Of a DNA stretch of 64,000 bases, positions 33,090-41,827 are shown in pieces. The notes beneath the pieces are model-generated. The model did not search any database and was not told the origin of the DNA. It saw only the letters and a list, made by a program, of their open reading frames with translations. The position numbers were made by a program, and so were the translations under genes. This DNA is from an uncultured Bacteroidota bacterium (GTDB lineage: Bacteria > Bacteroidota > Bacteroidia > 2-12-FULL-35-15): contig CAIYIS010000036.1 of NCBI GenBank assembly GCA_903926385.1, positions 103,184-167,183 on the forward strand, in the 5' to 3' direction. Every line of letters starts with the position of its first letter. Within the stretch, counting starts at the first letter, position 1.

Positions 33090-36000
33090 GTGACCAAAGA
33101 AGAAATATTACGCCTCTATAGTGATTCCGCAAACAATAGCCTGCTAACAGCAGAATTGAAAGGGGAAGGTGCGCGTATGCAGCTCCGGGGCATTGTGGGC
33201 TCGGGTGCAGCCTTGGTGGCAGCGGCCTCGTGGCAACACATTCACAAAACCTTTTTGATAGTGCTGGCCGATAAAGAAGAAGCGGCTTATTTTCTGAACG
33301 ATTTGGAAGGAGCCGTTGGCGAGGATAATGTATTGTTTTTTCCGGCCTCCTATCGTATGCCTTACGAGCACGAGGAAATAGATAATGCCAATATTTTGCT
33401 TCGGGCAGAAGTGCTCAACAAAATAAACACGGGCAAAAAACACATTTGCATTGTAACCTATCCCGAAGCCCTTACCGAAAAAGTGGTAACCAAGGTGCAT
33501 CTTACCAAAAACACGCTTGCCATAAAACAAGGAGAGCGCATTTCTATCGATTTTATTGTAGAAGTGCTCAACGAGTATGGTTTTGACAGGGTAGATTATG
33601 TGGTGGAGCCCGGGCAATATTCGGTGAGGGGAGGCATTGTGGATGTGTATTCGTTTTCTAACGATTATCCTTATCGTATAGAGTTTTTGGGCAACGAAGT
33701 AGATTCCATCCGCAGTTTTGATGCCGTTACTCAGTTGTCGGTTCAAAAACTCATGTTCTGTTCCATCATTCCCAACGTGCAAACAAAGCTCTTGCACGAA
33801 AGCCGACAAACCTTTTTCGAATTTATCGGAGATACTTCGGTAATCTGGTTTCGCCATTTTCAACTTACCATCGACCGTATAGAGAAAGCATTTGCACAAG
33901 CCGAAACATCTTATTCCATGCTCGAATCGGTGGTGGCTCAGCTCGAACCCGGAGAGCTTTATGTGGACAAAGATAGTTTTACCAAAGAGGTGATGAAGTA
34001 CCCTATGGTGGAGTTTGGCAATCATTTTTCGTTAACACCCACCAAAACGATAACCTATAAATTTTCGCCTCAGCCCGATTTCAATAAAAACTTTGCTTAC
34101 CTGCTCGATAACCTCAAATCGAACATCCGCAATGGATACACCAATGTGGTGTTTGCCGAAAATCATAAACAAATAGAAAGGCTGTACACCATTTTCGAAG
34201 ATATTTCGAAAACATCCAGCTTCGAAACACAAACCTTACCATTTGTAGAAAGCGGAGGAGGCTCCTCTATTCACGAAGGTTTTATTGATAACGATTTAAA
34301 AATAGCTTGCTATACCGACCATCAGATATTCGACCGCTATCATCGGTTCAGATTAAAAAGCAGCTTTAATAAAAAGAACGAAGCACTTACTTTAAAAGAG
34401 CTGAAAGGTCTTAATCCGGGCGATTACATAACGCATATAGATTATGGTGTGGGGCGATACGGAGGCTTGGAAACAATAGAGGTAAACGGAAAAACACAAG
34501 AAACCATTCGCCTGGTGTATAAAGATAATGATGTGGTAAACATCAGCATTCACTCCCTTCACCGCATTGCCAAATACTCCGGAAAAGAAGGCTCGGAGCC
34601 TAAAGTAAATAAACTGGGAACAAACACCTGGGCCAATTTAAAACAGAAAACAAAGAAGAAAGTTAAAGAAATTGCTTTCGATTTAATACAACTTTATGCC
34701 AAACGAAAAGCGCTGAAAGGCTTTCGTTATAGTCCCGACACGTATTTGCAAAACGAATTGGAGGCTTCGTTTATCTACGAAGACACTCCCGATCAGATAA
34801 AATCGACAGCCGATGTAAAGAAGGATATGGAAAGCGAATATCCTATGGATAGGCTGGTGTGTGGTGATGTAGGTTTCGGAAAAACAGAAGTGGCCATTCG
34901 TGCCGCTTTTAAAGCTGTAGCCGATAGCAAGCAGGTGGCTATACTTGTTCCAACTACTATACTCGCGCTGCAACATTTCAAAACATTTAAAGAACGTTTA
35001 AAAGACTTGCCTTGCACGGTTGATTACATTAACCGTTATAAATCGGCTAAAGAACAAAAAGAAACTTTGGCAAAAGTGGAGCAAGGCAAAGTGGATATAT
35101 TGATAGGAACTCACGGTATAGTAGGAAAAGGAGTTAAGTTTAAAGATTTGGGCTTAATAATTATTGATGAAGAACAAAAGTTTGGAGTAGGAGTAAAAGA
35201 TAAATTGAAAACAATAAAAACCAATGTAGATACACTAACGCTTACAGCAACGCCTATTCCGCGTACGTTGCAGTTTTCGATGATGGGTGCTCGAGATCTA
35301 TCGGTTATCAGCACACCACCACCCAACCGCTATCCGGTGCAAACAGAGTTGCACACTTTTGAAGAAGGTGTTATTCGAGATGCGGTTTCGTTCGAAGTTT
35401 CGCGTGGAGGACAAGTGTTTTTTATTCATAACCGTGTGCAGAATATAATGGAAGTGGCGGGTATGATTTCGCGTTTGTGTCCGGATGTGCGTGTTGCAAT
35501 AGGGCACGGGCAGTTGGAAGGAGATAAACTGGAAAAGGTGATGTTAGGTTTTGTGGAAGGAGAATATGATGTGCTGGTGGCTACTACCATCATCGAATCG
35601 GGGCTGGATATCTCGAATGCAAACACTATCATTATTAATAATGCGCAAATGTTTGGATTAAGCGATTTGCATCAGATGCGTGGTCGTGTGGGCCGTTCGA
35701 ATAAAAAAGCGTTTTGTTATTTGTTAACTACTCCGGTGTCGTTGCTTACCAACGAAGCTCGCAAACGATTAAAGGCAATAGAAGAGTTTTCTGACCTTGG
35801 CAGTGGCTTTAATATTGCCATGCGCGACCTCGACATACGTGGTGCAGGTAATTTGCTGGGAGGAGAGCAAAGCGGATTTATTAACGAGATAGGTTTTGAG
35901 ATGTATCAAAAGATACTGGACGAAGCCATCATGGAATTGCGCAACGAACACGAAGAACTGGCATTAACCGAAGTGGGAGGTACACAAAAATTCACACAAA

Positions 36001-36470
36001 GTAAAACCAGTAAATATGTTTCGGATTGCTCCATCGATACGGATATGGAAATATTAATTCCGGATGAATATGTTGACAATATTACAGAAAGGCTTAATCT
36101 ATACAGAGAATTAGACGACTCGAAAAACGAAACAGAACTCGAAGATTTTGAACGTAACCTCTTAGATCGTTTTGGCCCCGTTCCTCAGCAGGCCCTGGAA
36201 CTCATTCATACCATTCGGTTGAGATGGCTGGCTATGGAAATAGGTTTTGAAAAAGTGATTTTGAAAAACAACAGAATGATAGGTTACTTTATTCCGAAAC
36301 AAGATTCGCCCTATTACCAAAGCGAAACGTTTACAAAGGTTTTGAAATATGTTCAGCAACATCCTCGCTTATGTAAAATGAAAGAGAACAATGGAAAACT
36401 AACACTTTCGTTTGAGAATATTCGTTCAATAAATGACGGAATAGTGGCGCTGAAGCCGATGCAGGATTAA
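33090..36470 (+). CDS. mfd: Transcription-repair coupling factor
   Basis: 1126 residues from the GTG at 33090; the longer frame from a TTG at 33069 starts inside the promoter. Mfd removes RNA polymerase stalled at DNA damage and recruits UvrA. Domains in order: UvrB-like region (about 1-340), the polymerase-binding CarD-like domain (about 445-510, NPGDYITHIDYGVGRYGGLE), a RecG-like translocase with Walker A GDVGFGKTE (about 595), DEEQ in IIIDEEQKFGVG, TATPIPRTLQFSMMGARDLS, and motif VI QMRGRVGRS, then the C-terminal regulatory domain (about 960-1110). Intact and normal in length. A terminator follows. Confidence 0.93.
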   Translation: MTKEEILRLYSDSANNSLLTAELKGEGARMQLRGIVGSGAALVAAASWQHIHKTFLIVLADKEEAAYFLNDLEGAVGEDNVLFFPASYRMPYEHEEIDNANILLRAEVLNKINTGKKHICIVTYPEALTEKVVTKVHLTKNTLAIKQGERISIDFIVEVLNEYGFDRVDYVVEPGQYSVRGGIVDVYSFSNDYPYRIEFLGNEVDSIRSFDAVTQLSVQKLMFCSIIPNVQTKLLHESRQTFFEFIGDTSVIWFRHFQLTIDRIEKAFAQAETSYSMLESVVAQLEPGELYVDKDSFTKEVMKYPMVEFGNHFSLTPTKTITYKFSPQPDFNKNFAYLLDNLKSNIRNGYTNVVFAENHKQIERLYTIFEDISKTSSFETQTLPFVESGGGSSIHEGFIDNDLKIACYTDHQIFDRYHRFRLKSSFNKKNEALTLKELKGLNPGDYITHIDYGVGRYGGLETIEVNGKTQETIRLVYKDNDVVNISIHSLHRIAKYSGKEGSEPKVNKLGTNTWANLKQKTKKKVKEIAFDLIQLYAKRKALKGFRYSPDTYLQNELEASFIYEDTPDQIKSTADVKKDMESEYPMDRLVCGDVGFGKTEVAIRAAFKAVADSKQVAILVPTTILALQHFKTFKERLKDLPCTVDYINRYKSAKEQKETLAKVEQGKVDILIGTHGIVGKGVKFKDLGLIIIDEEQKFGVGVKDKLKTIKTNVDTLTLTATPIPRTLQFSMMGARDLSVISTPPPNRYPVQTELHTFEEGVIRDAVSFEVSRGGQVFFIHNRVQNIMEVAGMISRLCPDVRVAIGHGQLEGDKLEKVMLGFVEGEYDVLVATTIIESGLDISNANTIIINNAQMFGLSDLHQMRGRVGRSNKKAFCYLLTTPVSLLTNEARKRLKAIEEFSDLGSGFNIAMRDLDIRGAGNLLGGEQSGFINEIGFEMYQKILDEAIMELRNEHEELALTEVGGTQKFTQSKTSKYVSDCSIDTDMEILIPDEYVDNITERLNLYRELDDSKNETELEDFERNLLDRFGPVPQQALELIHTIRLRWLAMEIGFEKVILKNNRMIGYFIPKQDSPYYQSETFTKVLKYVQQHPRLCKMKENNGKLTLSFENIRSINDGIVALKPMQD

Positions 36471-36485
36471 TTAATAAGTACACAC

Positions 36486-36516
36486 AAAAAAGGCGACCAA
36501 TGAGGTCGCCTTTTTT
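36486..36516. terminator. Bidirectional terminator between mfd and the YwqK-like gene
   Basis: A6 plus GGCGACC pairs with GGTCGCC plus T6 around a 5-nt loop (AATGA). Symmetry suits the convergent genes on both sides. Confidence 0.85.
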
Positions 36517-36533
36517 GTGCAATGAATTACTGA

Positions 36534-37295
36534 CTACTTTTTCAATTCACCGTTTTTATATATTTCGGTTTTTACTACTTTTCCTTCTTCATCGGTTTCT
36601 TTCCAGGGGCCTTCTTTTTTTCCGTGAATGTACTTTCCGCTTATTTTTATTTTCCCGTTTTCGAAATATTCATGATAGTCGCCTTCCTCTTGATTATTTA
36701 CCATGGTAACTTCAGTATTTACATTTCCATTTTTATAAAATGATTTTTCTGCTCCTTCAATGATGCCTAGCCTGTAGTTATATTCCATGCTCAATTTCCC
36801 TTCCGGAAAATACCATTCCGTTTTGCCATCACGTTTGCCATCTCTGAAAAAACCTTTTTCCTGAATTTTCCCATCTTGATAATAGAGATTCTTCACTCCG
36901 TTGTACGCCCCCATAGTGTAATCTATTTCGGAACTAACACGTGCACCATTAAAATAATTTACACATCGTCCGTTCAAAGTATCATTTTTATAATAATACT
37001 TCTGATTGTAATACCCCGACTTGTCGAATGAAATACTGATGCCATTTTTCTTTCCATTTTTATACTCATCCATATTGCTGATGGTACCGTTAGCAAAATA
37101 GCCAAGCCACAATCCTTCTTTCTGGTCGTTTACATACTTTCCAATAAATTCTATCTGCTGAACTTTCTCTTTCCATACTCCTGTTTTTTTCCCTCCTGCA
37201 TCTGTTTTGTTAGTGTCGGCAGGAGTTGCAGTAAATGCTACTGATGAAAATGTGGCAAATAAAATAGTGATAAGCGTTAAAATTGGTTTTTTCAT
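36534..37295 (-). CDS. Secreted MORN-2/YwqK-type repeat protein
   Basis: 253 residues with a signal peptide (residues 1-23). About eight copies of the MORN-2/YwqK repeat follow, for example EGLWLGYFANGTISNMDEYK, NGISISFDKSGYYNQ, DGKTEWYFPEGKLSMEYNY and EGPWKETDEEGKVVKTEIYK. The family is annotated in databases as a YwqK antitoxin type, but no toxin is adjacent and the protein is exported, so that label should not be read literally. It may be an envelope-associated repeat protein. A related shorter lipoprotein lies at 55928-56356. Last gene of the minus-strand run from 41144. Confidence 0.78.
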   Translation of the reverse strand: MKKPILTLITILFATFSSVAFTATPADTNKTDAGGKKTGVWKEKVQQIEFIGKYVNDQKEGLWLGYFANGTISNMDEYKNGKKNGISISFDKSGYYNQKYYYKNDTLNGRCVNYFNGARVSSEIDYTMGAYNGVKNLYYQDGKIQEKGFFRDGKRDGKTEWYFPEGKLSMEYNYRLGIIEGAEKSFYKNGNVNTEVTMVNNQEEGDYHEYFENGKIKISGKYIHGKKEGPWKETDEEGKVVKTEIYKNGELKK

Positions 37296-37373
37296 AATTG
37301 TAAGATTTAAAGTTTCGGTTACAAAATTCTTAATTTTCGAAATTCCCTGGATATTAAAATTTGTTAAATGGAA

Positions 37374-38420
37374 TCATAGCCATTTACGTTTCCTGAAATA
37401 AATTAACAAAGAACCGATGATGGTAATCATCACAACCCATGTAATAGTATAACCCCACTGACTTTTCAGTTCAGGCATGTTTTCAAAATTCATACCGTAC
37501 ACACCTGCAATAAAAGTAACAGGCACAAAAATGGTGGTAATGATGGTAAGCACTTTCATAATTTCATTCATCCGATTGCTTACACTCGACAGATAAATAT
37601 CCATCATACCCGAAAGTAAATCGCGATAGGTTTCAACAGTATCAATAACTCTTACCGTATGGTCGAGTACATCGCGGAGATAAATATCCGTGCTGGGTTT
37701 TATTAATTCCGTTTCGCTTCGTTCAAAGTTATTAATCAATTCTCGCATTGGCCAAACTGCTTTGCGAACAAAAATCATTTCCCTTTTCATGAAATGCAGT
37801 TTCTGCATGGTTTCTTTGGTTGGTTCAGTTATCAAATCATCTTCCAGTAATTCGATTTTATCTCCTATCTTTTCGAGTATATTAAAATAGCAATCCACCA
37901 CAGCATCCAGCAATGCATACGCCAGGTAATCGGCTCCCATTTTTCGTATTCTGCCTTTTCCGCTTCTGATGCGATTACGAATCATATCAAATGCATCGCC
38001 CCCGTGAGCTTCTTGAAATGAGATGACCAGACCATCCATTAATATCACACAAAGTTGTTCGGATGCCAGTTCAGTATCGTAGTTCAACATTTTCATTATC
38101 GATACCACATAATTATCAAAGTCTTCAAACTTGGCTCTCTGACTAGTATTTGCTATATCCTCAAGTGTCAGCGGGTGAATATTAAATTGCTTGCCGATAC
38201 GTTCAATCATTTCTACATTATGTATCCCATCCACATTAATCCATTTTACCATATTGGGATTAATGAGATTCATGCATTCATCCAGAGCGTAAAATTCTTT
38301 TTCGATAACCTCGGTTTCGTTGTATTCGATAAGCGTTAATTTAACTTTATCGGTTCGGTCTTCACCGAAATACACAATGGTTCCGGGAGGTGCTCCTGTT
38401 TTGTTTTGCGAATTTGGCAT
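37374..38420 (-). CDS. corA: Magnesium/cobalt transporter CorA
   Basis: 348 residues. The cytoplasmic funnel domain (about 1-285) is followed by two membrane helices. The selectivity motif YGMNFENMPE is present at about residue 305, between the helices, and the C terminus is basic (YFRKRKWL) as expected. It mediates channel-like Mg2+ uptake as a homopentamer. It starts 9 bp after the stop of rsmI on the same strand. Together with the MgtE-sensor/Nramp-like pair at 17-20 kb it gives the window two candidate Mg2+ systems. Confidence 0.92.
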   Translation of the reverse strand: MPNSQNKTGAPPGTIVYFGEDRTDKVKLTLIEYNETEVIEKEFYALDECMNLINPNMVKWINVDGIHNVEMIERIGKQFNIHPLTLEDIANTSQRAKFEDFDNYVVSIMKMLNYDTELASEQLCVILMDGLVISFQEAHGGDAFDMIRNRIRSGKGRIRKMGADYLAYALLDAVVDCYFNILEKIGDKIELLEDDLITEPTKETMQKLHFMKREMIFVRKAVWPMRELINNFERSETELIKPSTDIYLRDVLDHTVRVIDTVETYRDLLSGMMDIYLSSVSNRMNEIMKVLTIITTIFVPVTFIAGVYGMNFENMPELKSQWGYTITWVVMITIIGSLLIYFRKRKWL

Positions 38421-38429
38421 ATTCTGTTT

Positions 38430-39134
38430 TTATTCTGATTCCGTTTCTTCGTCCTGCTTCTTTTTGTTTTTATTCCCTTCCACCACCATCACTATTTCTC
38501 CTTTAATGGTTTTTGATTTAAAATAGTCGGATAACTCCTGTAGCGTTCCGCGTTTGTTTTCTTCAAACATTTTTGTTAGTTCTCTCGATACAGAAGCATT
38601 GCGGTCGGCACCAAAAAACTCGATAAACTGATCCAGTGCTTTTACCAACCGATGAGGGGATTCGTAGAAAACAATGGTGCGGTGTTCGTCAACCAATGAT
38701 TTTATTTTTGTTTGTCTTCCTTTTTTCTGAGGAAGGAAACCAACAAACACAAACTCATCGCAAGGTAAACCCGAATTGACCAAAGCAGGCACAAAAGCTG
38801 TGGCCCCCGGCAAACATTCTACTTCTATTCCTTTGGCAATACATTCGCGTATCAATAAAAATCCGGGGTCAGAAATGCCAGGTGTGCCGGCATCGGTAAT
38901 CAGCGCTATCTTTTCTCCACCCGCTATTCGTTCGGCAATCATCTCAACAGTTTTGTGTTCGTTGTGCTGATGATGAGCAAACATTTTTTTCTCAATATTC
39001 AAATGTTTAAGCAGTACTCCCGATTTTCGGGTGTCTTCGGCCAATATTAAATCTACTTCTTTTAAAATACGAATAGCCCGAAGTGTTATGTCTTCGAGAT
39101 TTCCGATGGGTGTTGGGACAATATAAAGTTTCAA
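38430..39134 (-). CDS. rsmI: 16S rRNA (cytidine1402-2'-O)-methyltransferase
   Basis: 234 residues; a SAM-dependent enzyme that methylates C1402 in the decoding centre. Family motifs: YIVPTPIGNLEDITLRA at residues 4-20, LILAEDTRKSG (about 30), ALITDAGTPGISDPG (about 76), PGATAFVPALVNSGLP (about 104) and FYESPHRL (about 154). The C-terminal tail is Lys/Glu-rich. Placed between the peptidase and corA genes with short gaps, probably one transcript. Confidence 0.93.
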   Translation of the reverse strand: MKLYIVPTPIGNLEDITLRAIRILKEVDLILAEDTRKSGVLLKHLNIEKKMFAHHQHNEHKTVEMIAERIAGGEKIALITDAGTPGISDPGFLLIRECIAKGIEVECLPGATAFVPALVNSGLPCDEFVFVGFLPQKKGRQTKIKSLVDEHRTIVFYESPHRLVKALDQFIEFFGADRNASVSRELTKMFEENKRGTLQELSDYFKSKTIKGEIVMVVEGNKNKKKQDEETESE

Positions 39135-39143
39135 GTTGATGAA

Positions 39144-40430
39144 TTAGTTTTGTAAGTAATCTCCGAATTTAGTTATCAATAAAAACAGATTTTGAAATTC
39201 GTTCAAAGGTAATGTTTCTGCTTTATCATATATATCATGGTATGCTTTTATTCCTCCCATGGAATAAATAAAGCAGGCGTGCACCCCTTTTTCGGAAAAG
39301 AAATAATGATCGCTGTTAGCAGCTTTGCCTCGTATCTTCACATCTTTTATAAAATGATTGTCCGAATTAATTTGTTTTAGTTTATCAAACTCTTCGTTAA
39401 ATATAGTTCCGTTTACCACTGTTATTCCATCTTCGCCTGTGCCCATAATGTCCATGTTTAATAAAAACCTGATTTGTTGTAATGGAAATAAAGGATGTTC
39501 TGTATAATATTTAGAACCGAGCAAACCAACTTCCTCTCCGCAAAAAGCCATAAAAGCCATAGAATATTTCGGGCGATGTTCGGGCATTGAATAATACTTA
39601 GCCAGATTAAGCAACATAGCACAACCACTTGCATTATCATTAGCTCCGGGGAAATACACATCTTTTCCCATTTGTCCTAAATGGTCGTAATGGGCAGTGT
39701 AAACAATAAAGGAATCGGGATGTTCAGAGCCTTGAATGTAGCCAATAACATTTTGGGTAGGATGGTTGGGTAGGAAACTGCTTTCAATTTCGTACTCCAT
39801 TTCTTTGGGTTGGTTTACTGATTTTCTTAACACCTCAATAAGGGGGAAATCAGAAACAGTTTGACCTGCTTCCCATGTCAGTTTATCTTTTAAAGTAACA
39901 ACAGCTCTGGCCTTAAAATTGTTTTTTAATAAACCTTGAAGTTCGGGTGTTGATTTTCCTGTATCGTTTATGAGTACAATTTTATTATCGAAATCTTGCC
40001 TCATAAATTTCTTTAGGTGTTTTTTATTCAGCACAAGTTCCTCATCAGCTATAACAACTGAATACTTTCCTTTAGCAGATGGAGAATGGGAGTACACAAT
40101 AAAGTCTTTGCCCGGAATTAATTTCTCTTTATTTATACTTAGCAGAACCTGACCCGGAAAAGTATTCACCGCAAACGAAAACCGCTGATAATAATCCTCA
40201 CCAAATGTTTTTAATCCAAATTTTTTAAACTCTGTTTGCAGATAGTTTGCAGCTATGCTGTCTCCTCCGTTTACATATCCTCTGCCATGCATACTTTCGG
40301 ATGCCATGGTGTCTACTATTTTTCGGGCATAATAATATGTCCCGCCTTTTTTTATTTCCTGAGAATAAATAAAGCCGGGTATAAGCAGCAATAAAGAAAA
40401 ATAAAGCAATTTGTTTTTTGAAATAATCAT
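39144..40430 (-). CDS. Secreted M28 family zinc aminopeptidase
   Basis: 428 residues with a signal peptide (about 1-23). A PA-like insertion (about 100-215) precedes the M28 catalytic domain. Zinc ligands expected for the family are visible: H and D in YTAHYDHLG and GANDNASG, the catalytic Glu in FCGEEVGLLGS, D in LNMDIMGTG, and H in IKAYHDIYD. It should remove N-terminal residues from peptides in the periplasm or outside the cell. No T9SS domain, so probably periplasmic. It starts 51 bp after the hypothetical gene upstream. Confidence 0.87.
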   Translation of the reverse strand: MIISKNKLLYFSLLLLIPGFIYSQEIKKGGTYYYARKIVDTMASESMHGRGYVNGGDSIAANYLQTEFKKFGLKTFGEDYYQRFSFAVNTFPGQVLLSINKEKLIPGKDFIVYSHSPSAKGKYSVVIADEELVLNKKHLKKFMRQDFDNKIVLINDTGKSTPELQGLLKNNFKARAVVTLKDKLTWEAGQTVSDFPLIEVLRKSVNQPKEMEYEIESSFLPNHPTQNVIGYIQGSEHPDSFIVYTAHYDHLGQMGKDVYFPGANDNASGCAMLLNLAKYYSMPEHRPKYSMAFMAFCGEEVGLLGSKYYTEHPLFPLQQIRFLLNMDIMGTGEDGITVVNGTIFNEEFDKLKQINSDNHFIKDVKIRGKAANSDHYFFSEKGVHACFIYSMGGIKAYHDIYDKAETLPLNEFQNLFLLITKFGDYLQN

Positions 40431-40481
40431 AGAAAATTGTTGTGCAATATGTATTTCAATTTTGGGAATTACTCAGCAAGC

Positions 40482-41144
40482 TTAGCTATATCGCCTGATA
40501 ACAAAATCAACTAGTCTTTTTACTGTTTCATTTTCCAAATCCCAGTTATACACATTTTGCAGATTATTGATATACTCCATGGCCGAATCGAGGGTGCCGG
40601 ATGAATTTAACTGCTGAATGGCTGCAGCATATTCCTGAGCATTGCCACCAAACAGTTCGCTAATAAACTGAAACTTGTCGTTTATTCCGATCACCGATTT
40701 AATATCTGTAATGGCGGGTTTTATTATTTTATTTGTGGTTGGTTTTATTGGGGCGCTTTCTTCCTTCTTCTTTTCAGCAATAGGTTCGGCAATAGGAGGA
40801 GCTTTTTCGACCTCCGGCTGAACAGGCTTACTTTCTATAGGAGCAACCGCTTTAGCCGGCTCTTCCGGTTGAACAATTTCTTGCTTTGGTTGAATTTCCT
40901 CAATTATTGGTTCGGGGGTTAACGTTATTGTCTCATCCAGCGTAACCATTGTTTCAATTTTGGTTTCGGGCAGAGAGTTCAGATAATTAAACACAATCGA
41001 CTTTTCATACAACTTTTCTATTTTATGAAGAATAGATTCCAGTTCCAGTTGGGGTATATATCTGATATCACCTATATTATCAGAATGTTCCTTAATGCTA
41101 TCTATCAGTTCGGCAATTTCTTTTCTTATCTGGTATTTGGGCAT
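40482..41144 (-). CDS. Conserved hypothetical protein with Pro/Glu-rich linker
   Basis: 220 residues, cytoplasmic (no signal). The N-terminal 60 residues look helical (KEIAELIDSIKEHSDNIGD). Residues 65-140 are a low-complexity Pro/Glu/Lys linker. The C-terminal 75 residues form a compact helical domain with ITDIKSVIGINDKFQFISEL, then LFGGNAQEYAAAIQQLNSSG, a pattern I associate with a Bacteroidota-restricted hypothetical family. Function unknown. It is the first gene of the minus-strand run and is divergent from tdk. Confidence 0.7.
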   Translation of the reverse strand: MPKYQIRKEIAELIDSIKEHSDNIGDIRYIPQLELESILHKIEKLYEKSIVFNYLNSLPETKIETMVTLDETITLTPEPIIEEIQPKQEIVQPEEPAKAVAPIESKPVQPEVEKAPPIAEPIAEKKKEESAPIKPTTNKIIKPAITDIKSVIGINDKFQFISELFGGNAQEYAAAIQQLNSSGTLDSAMEYINNLQNVYNWDLENETVKRLVDFVIRRYS

Positions 41145-41248
41145 AATTATTTATTTTTGAAGATGAAAAATCACAAAGCTTTTTTTGAGTAATTTCGTTG
41201 ACTCAATATTTGCAATAAAATTACAATAAATTTTTCAGTTATAACCAA

Positions 41249-41824
41249 ATGTTTCTCGAAAACACCATTCATTCGCATAAACGCAAAGGCTCTATAGAGG
41301 TTATTTGCGGCTCTATGTTTTCAGGAAAAACAGAAGAACTCATTCGGAGGATGAAGCGTGCTCAATATGCCAAACAAAAAGTAGAGATATTTAAACCGGC
41401 CATCGACACACGTTATGACGAAGAGAAAGTGGTTTCGCACGACAGTAATTCTATACAATCTACACCAGTGCCATCCTCCTCCAATATTTTATTACTTGCC
41501 AGCGATGTTCAGGTGGTGGGTATTGACGAAGCACAATTTTTTGACGAAGGATTAACCGATGTGTGCAATCAGCTTGCGAATAATGGTGTGAGGGTTATTA
41601 TAGCCGGACTGGATATGGATTTTCTGGGAAAACCTTTTGGCCCTATGCCTGCGCTGCTGGCCACTGCAGAATATGTTACCAAGGTGCATGCTATCTGTAT
41701 GCGTTGCGGCAATCTGGCCAATCATTCCCACCGTACCACCAACGAGTCGGCTCTTGTTTTGCTGGGCGAAACCAATAATTACGAACCTCTTTGCAGAGAC
41801 TGCTACACCGAAGCAACCAAATAA
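41249..41824 (+). CDS. tdk: Thymidine kinase
   Basis: 191 residues, type II thymidine kinase. Walker [11 protein letters not shown] (about residues 21-30), Walker B region [11 protein letters not shown] (about 88-98), and two Cys pairs for structural zinc (CMRCGN at about 150, and CRDC near the C terminus). It phosphorylates thymidine to dTMP in nucleotide salvage. The murF-alr gene starts 3 bp after its stop, so the two are co-transcribed. Confidence 0.93.
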   Translation: MFLENTIHSHKRKGSIEVICGSMFSGKTEELIRRMKRAQYAKQKVEIFKPAIDTRYDEEKVVSHDSNSIQSTPVPSSSNILLLASDVQVVGIDEAQFFDEGLTDVCNQLANNGVRVIIAGLDMDFLGKPFGPMPALLATAEYVTKVHAICMRCGNLANHSHRTTNESALVLLGETNNYEPLCRDCYTEATK

Positions 41825-41827
41825 TTT

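Noticed and set aside
36534..37295. Toxin-antitoxin system (YwqK antitoxin)
   Set aside because: The name comes from a database label for MORN-2 repeats. The protein is exported and has no toxin partner nearby.
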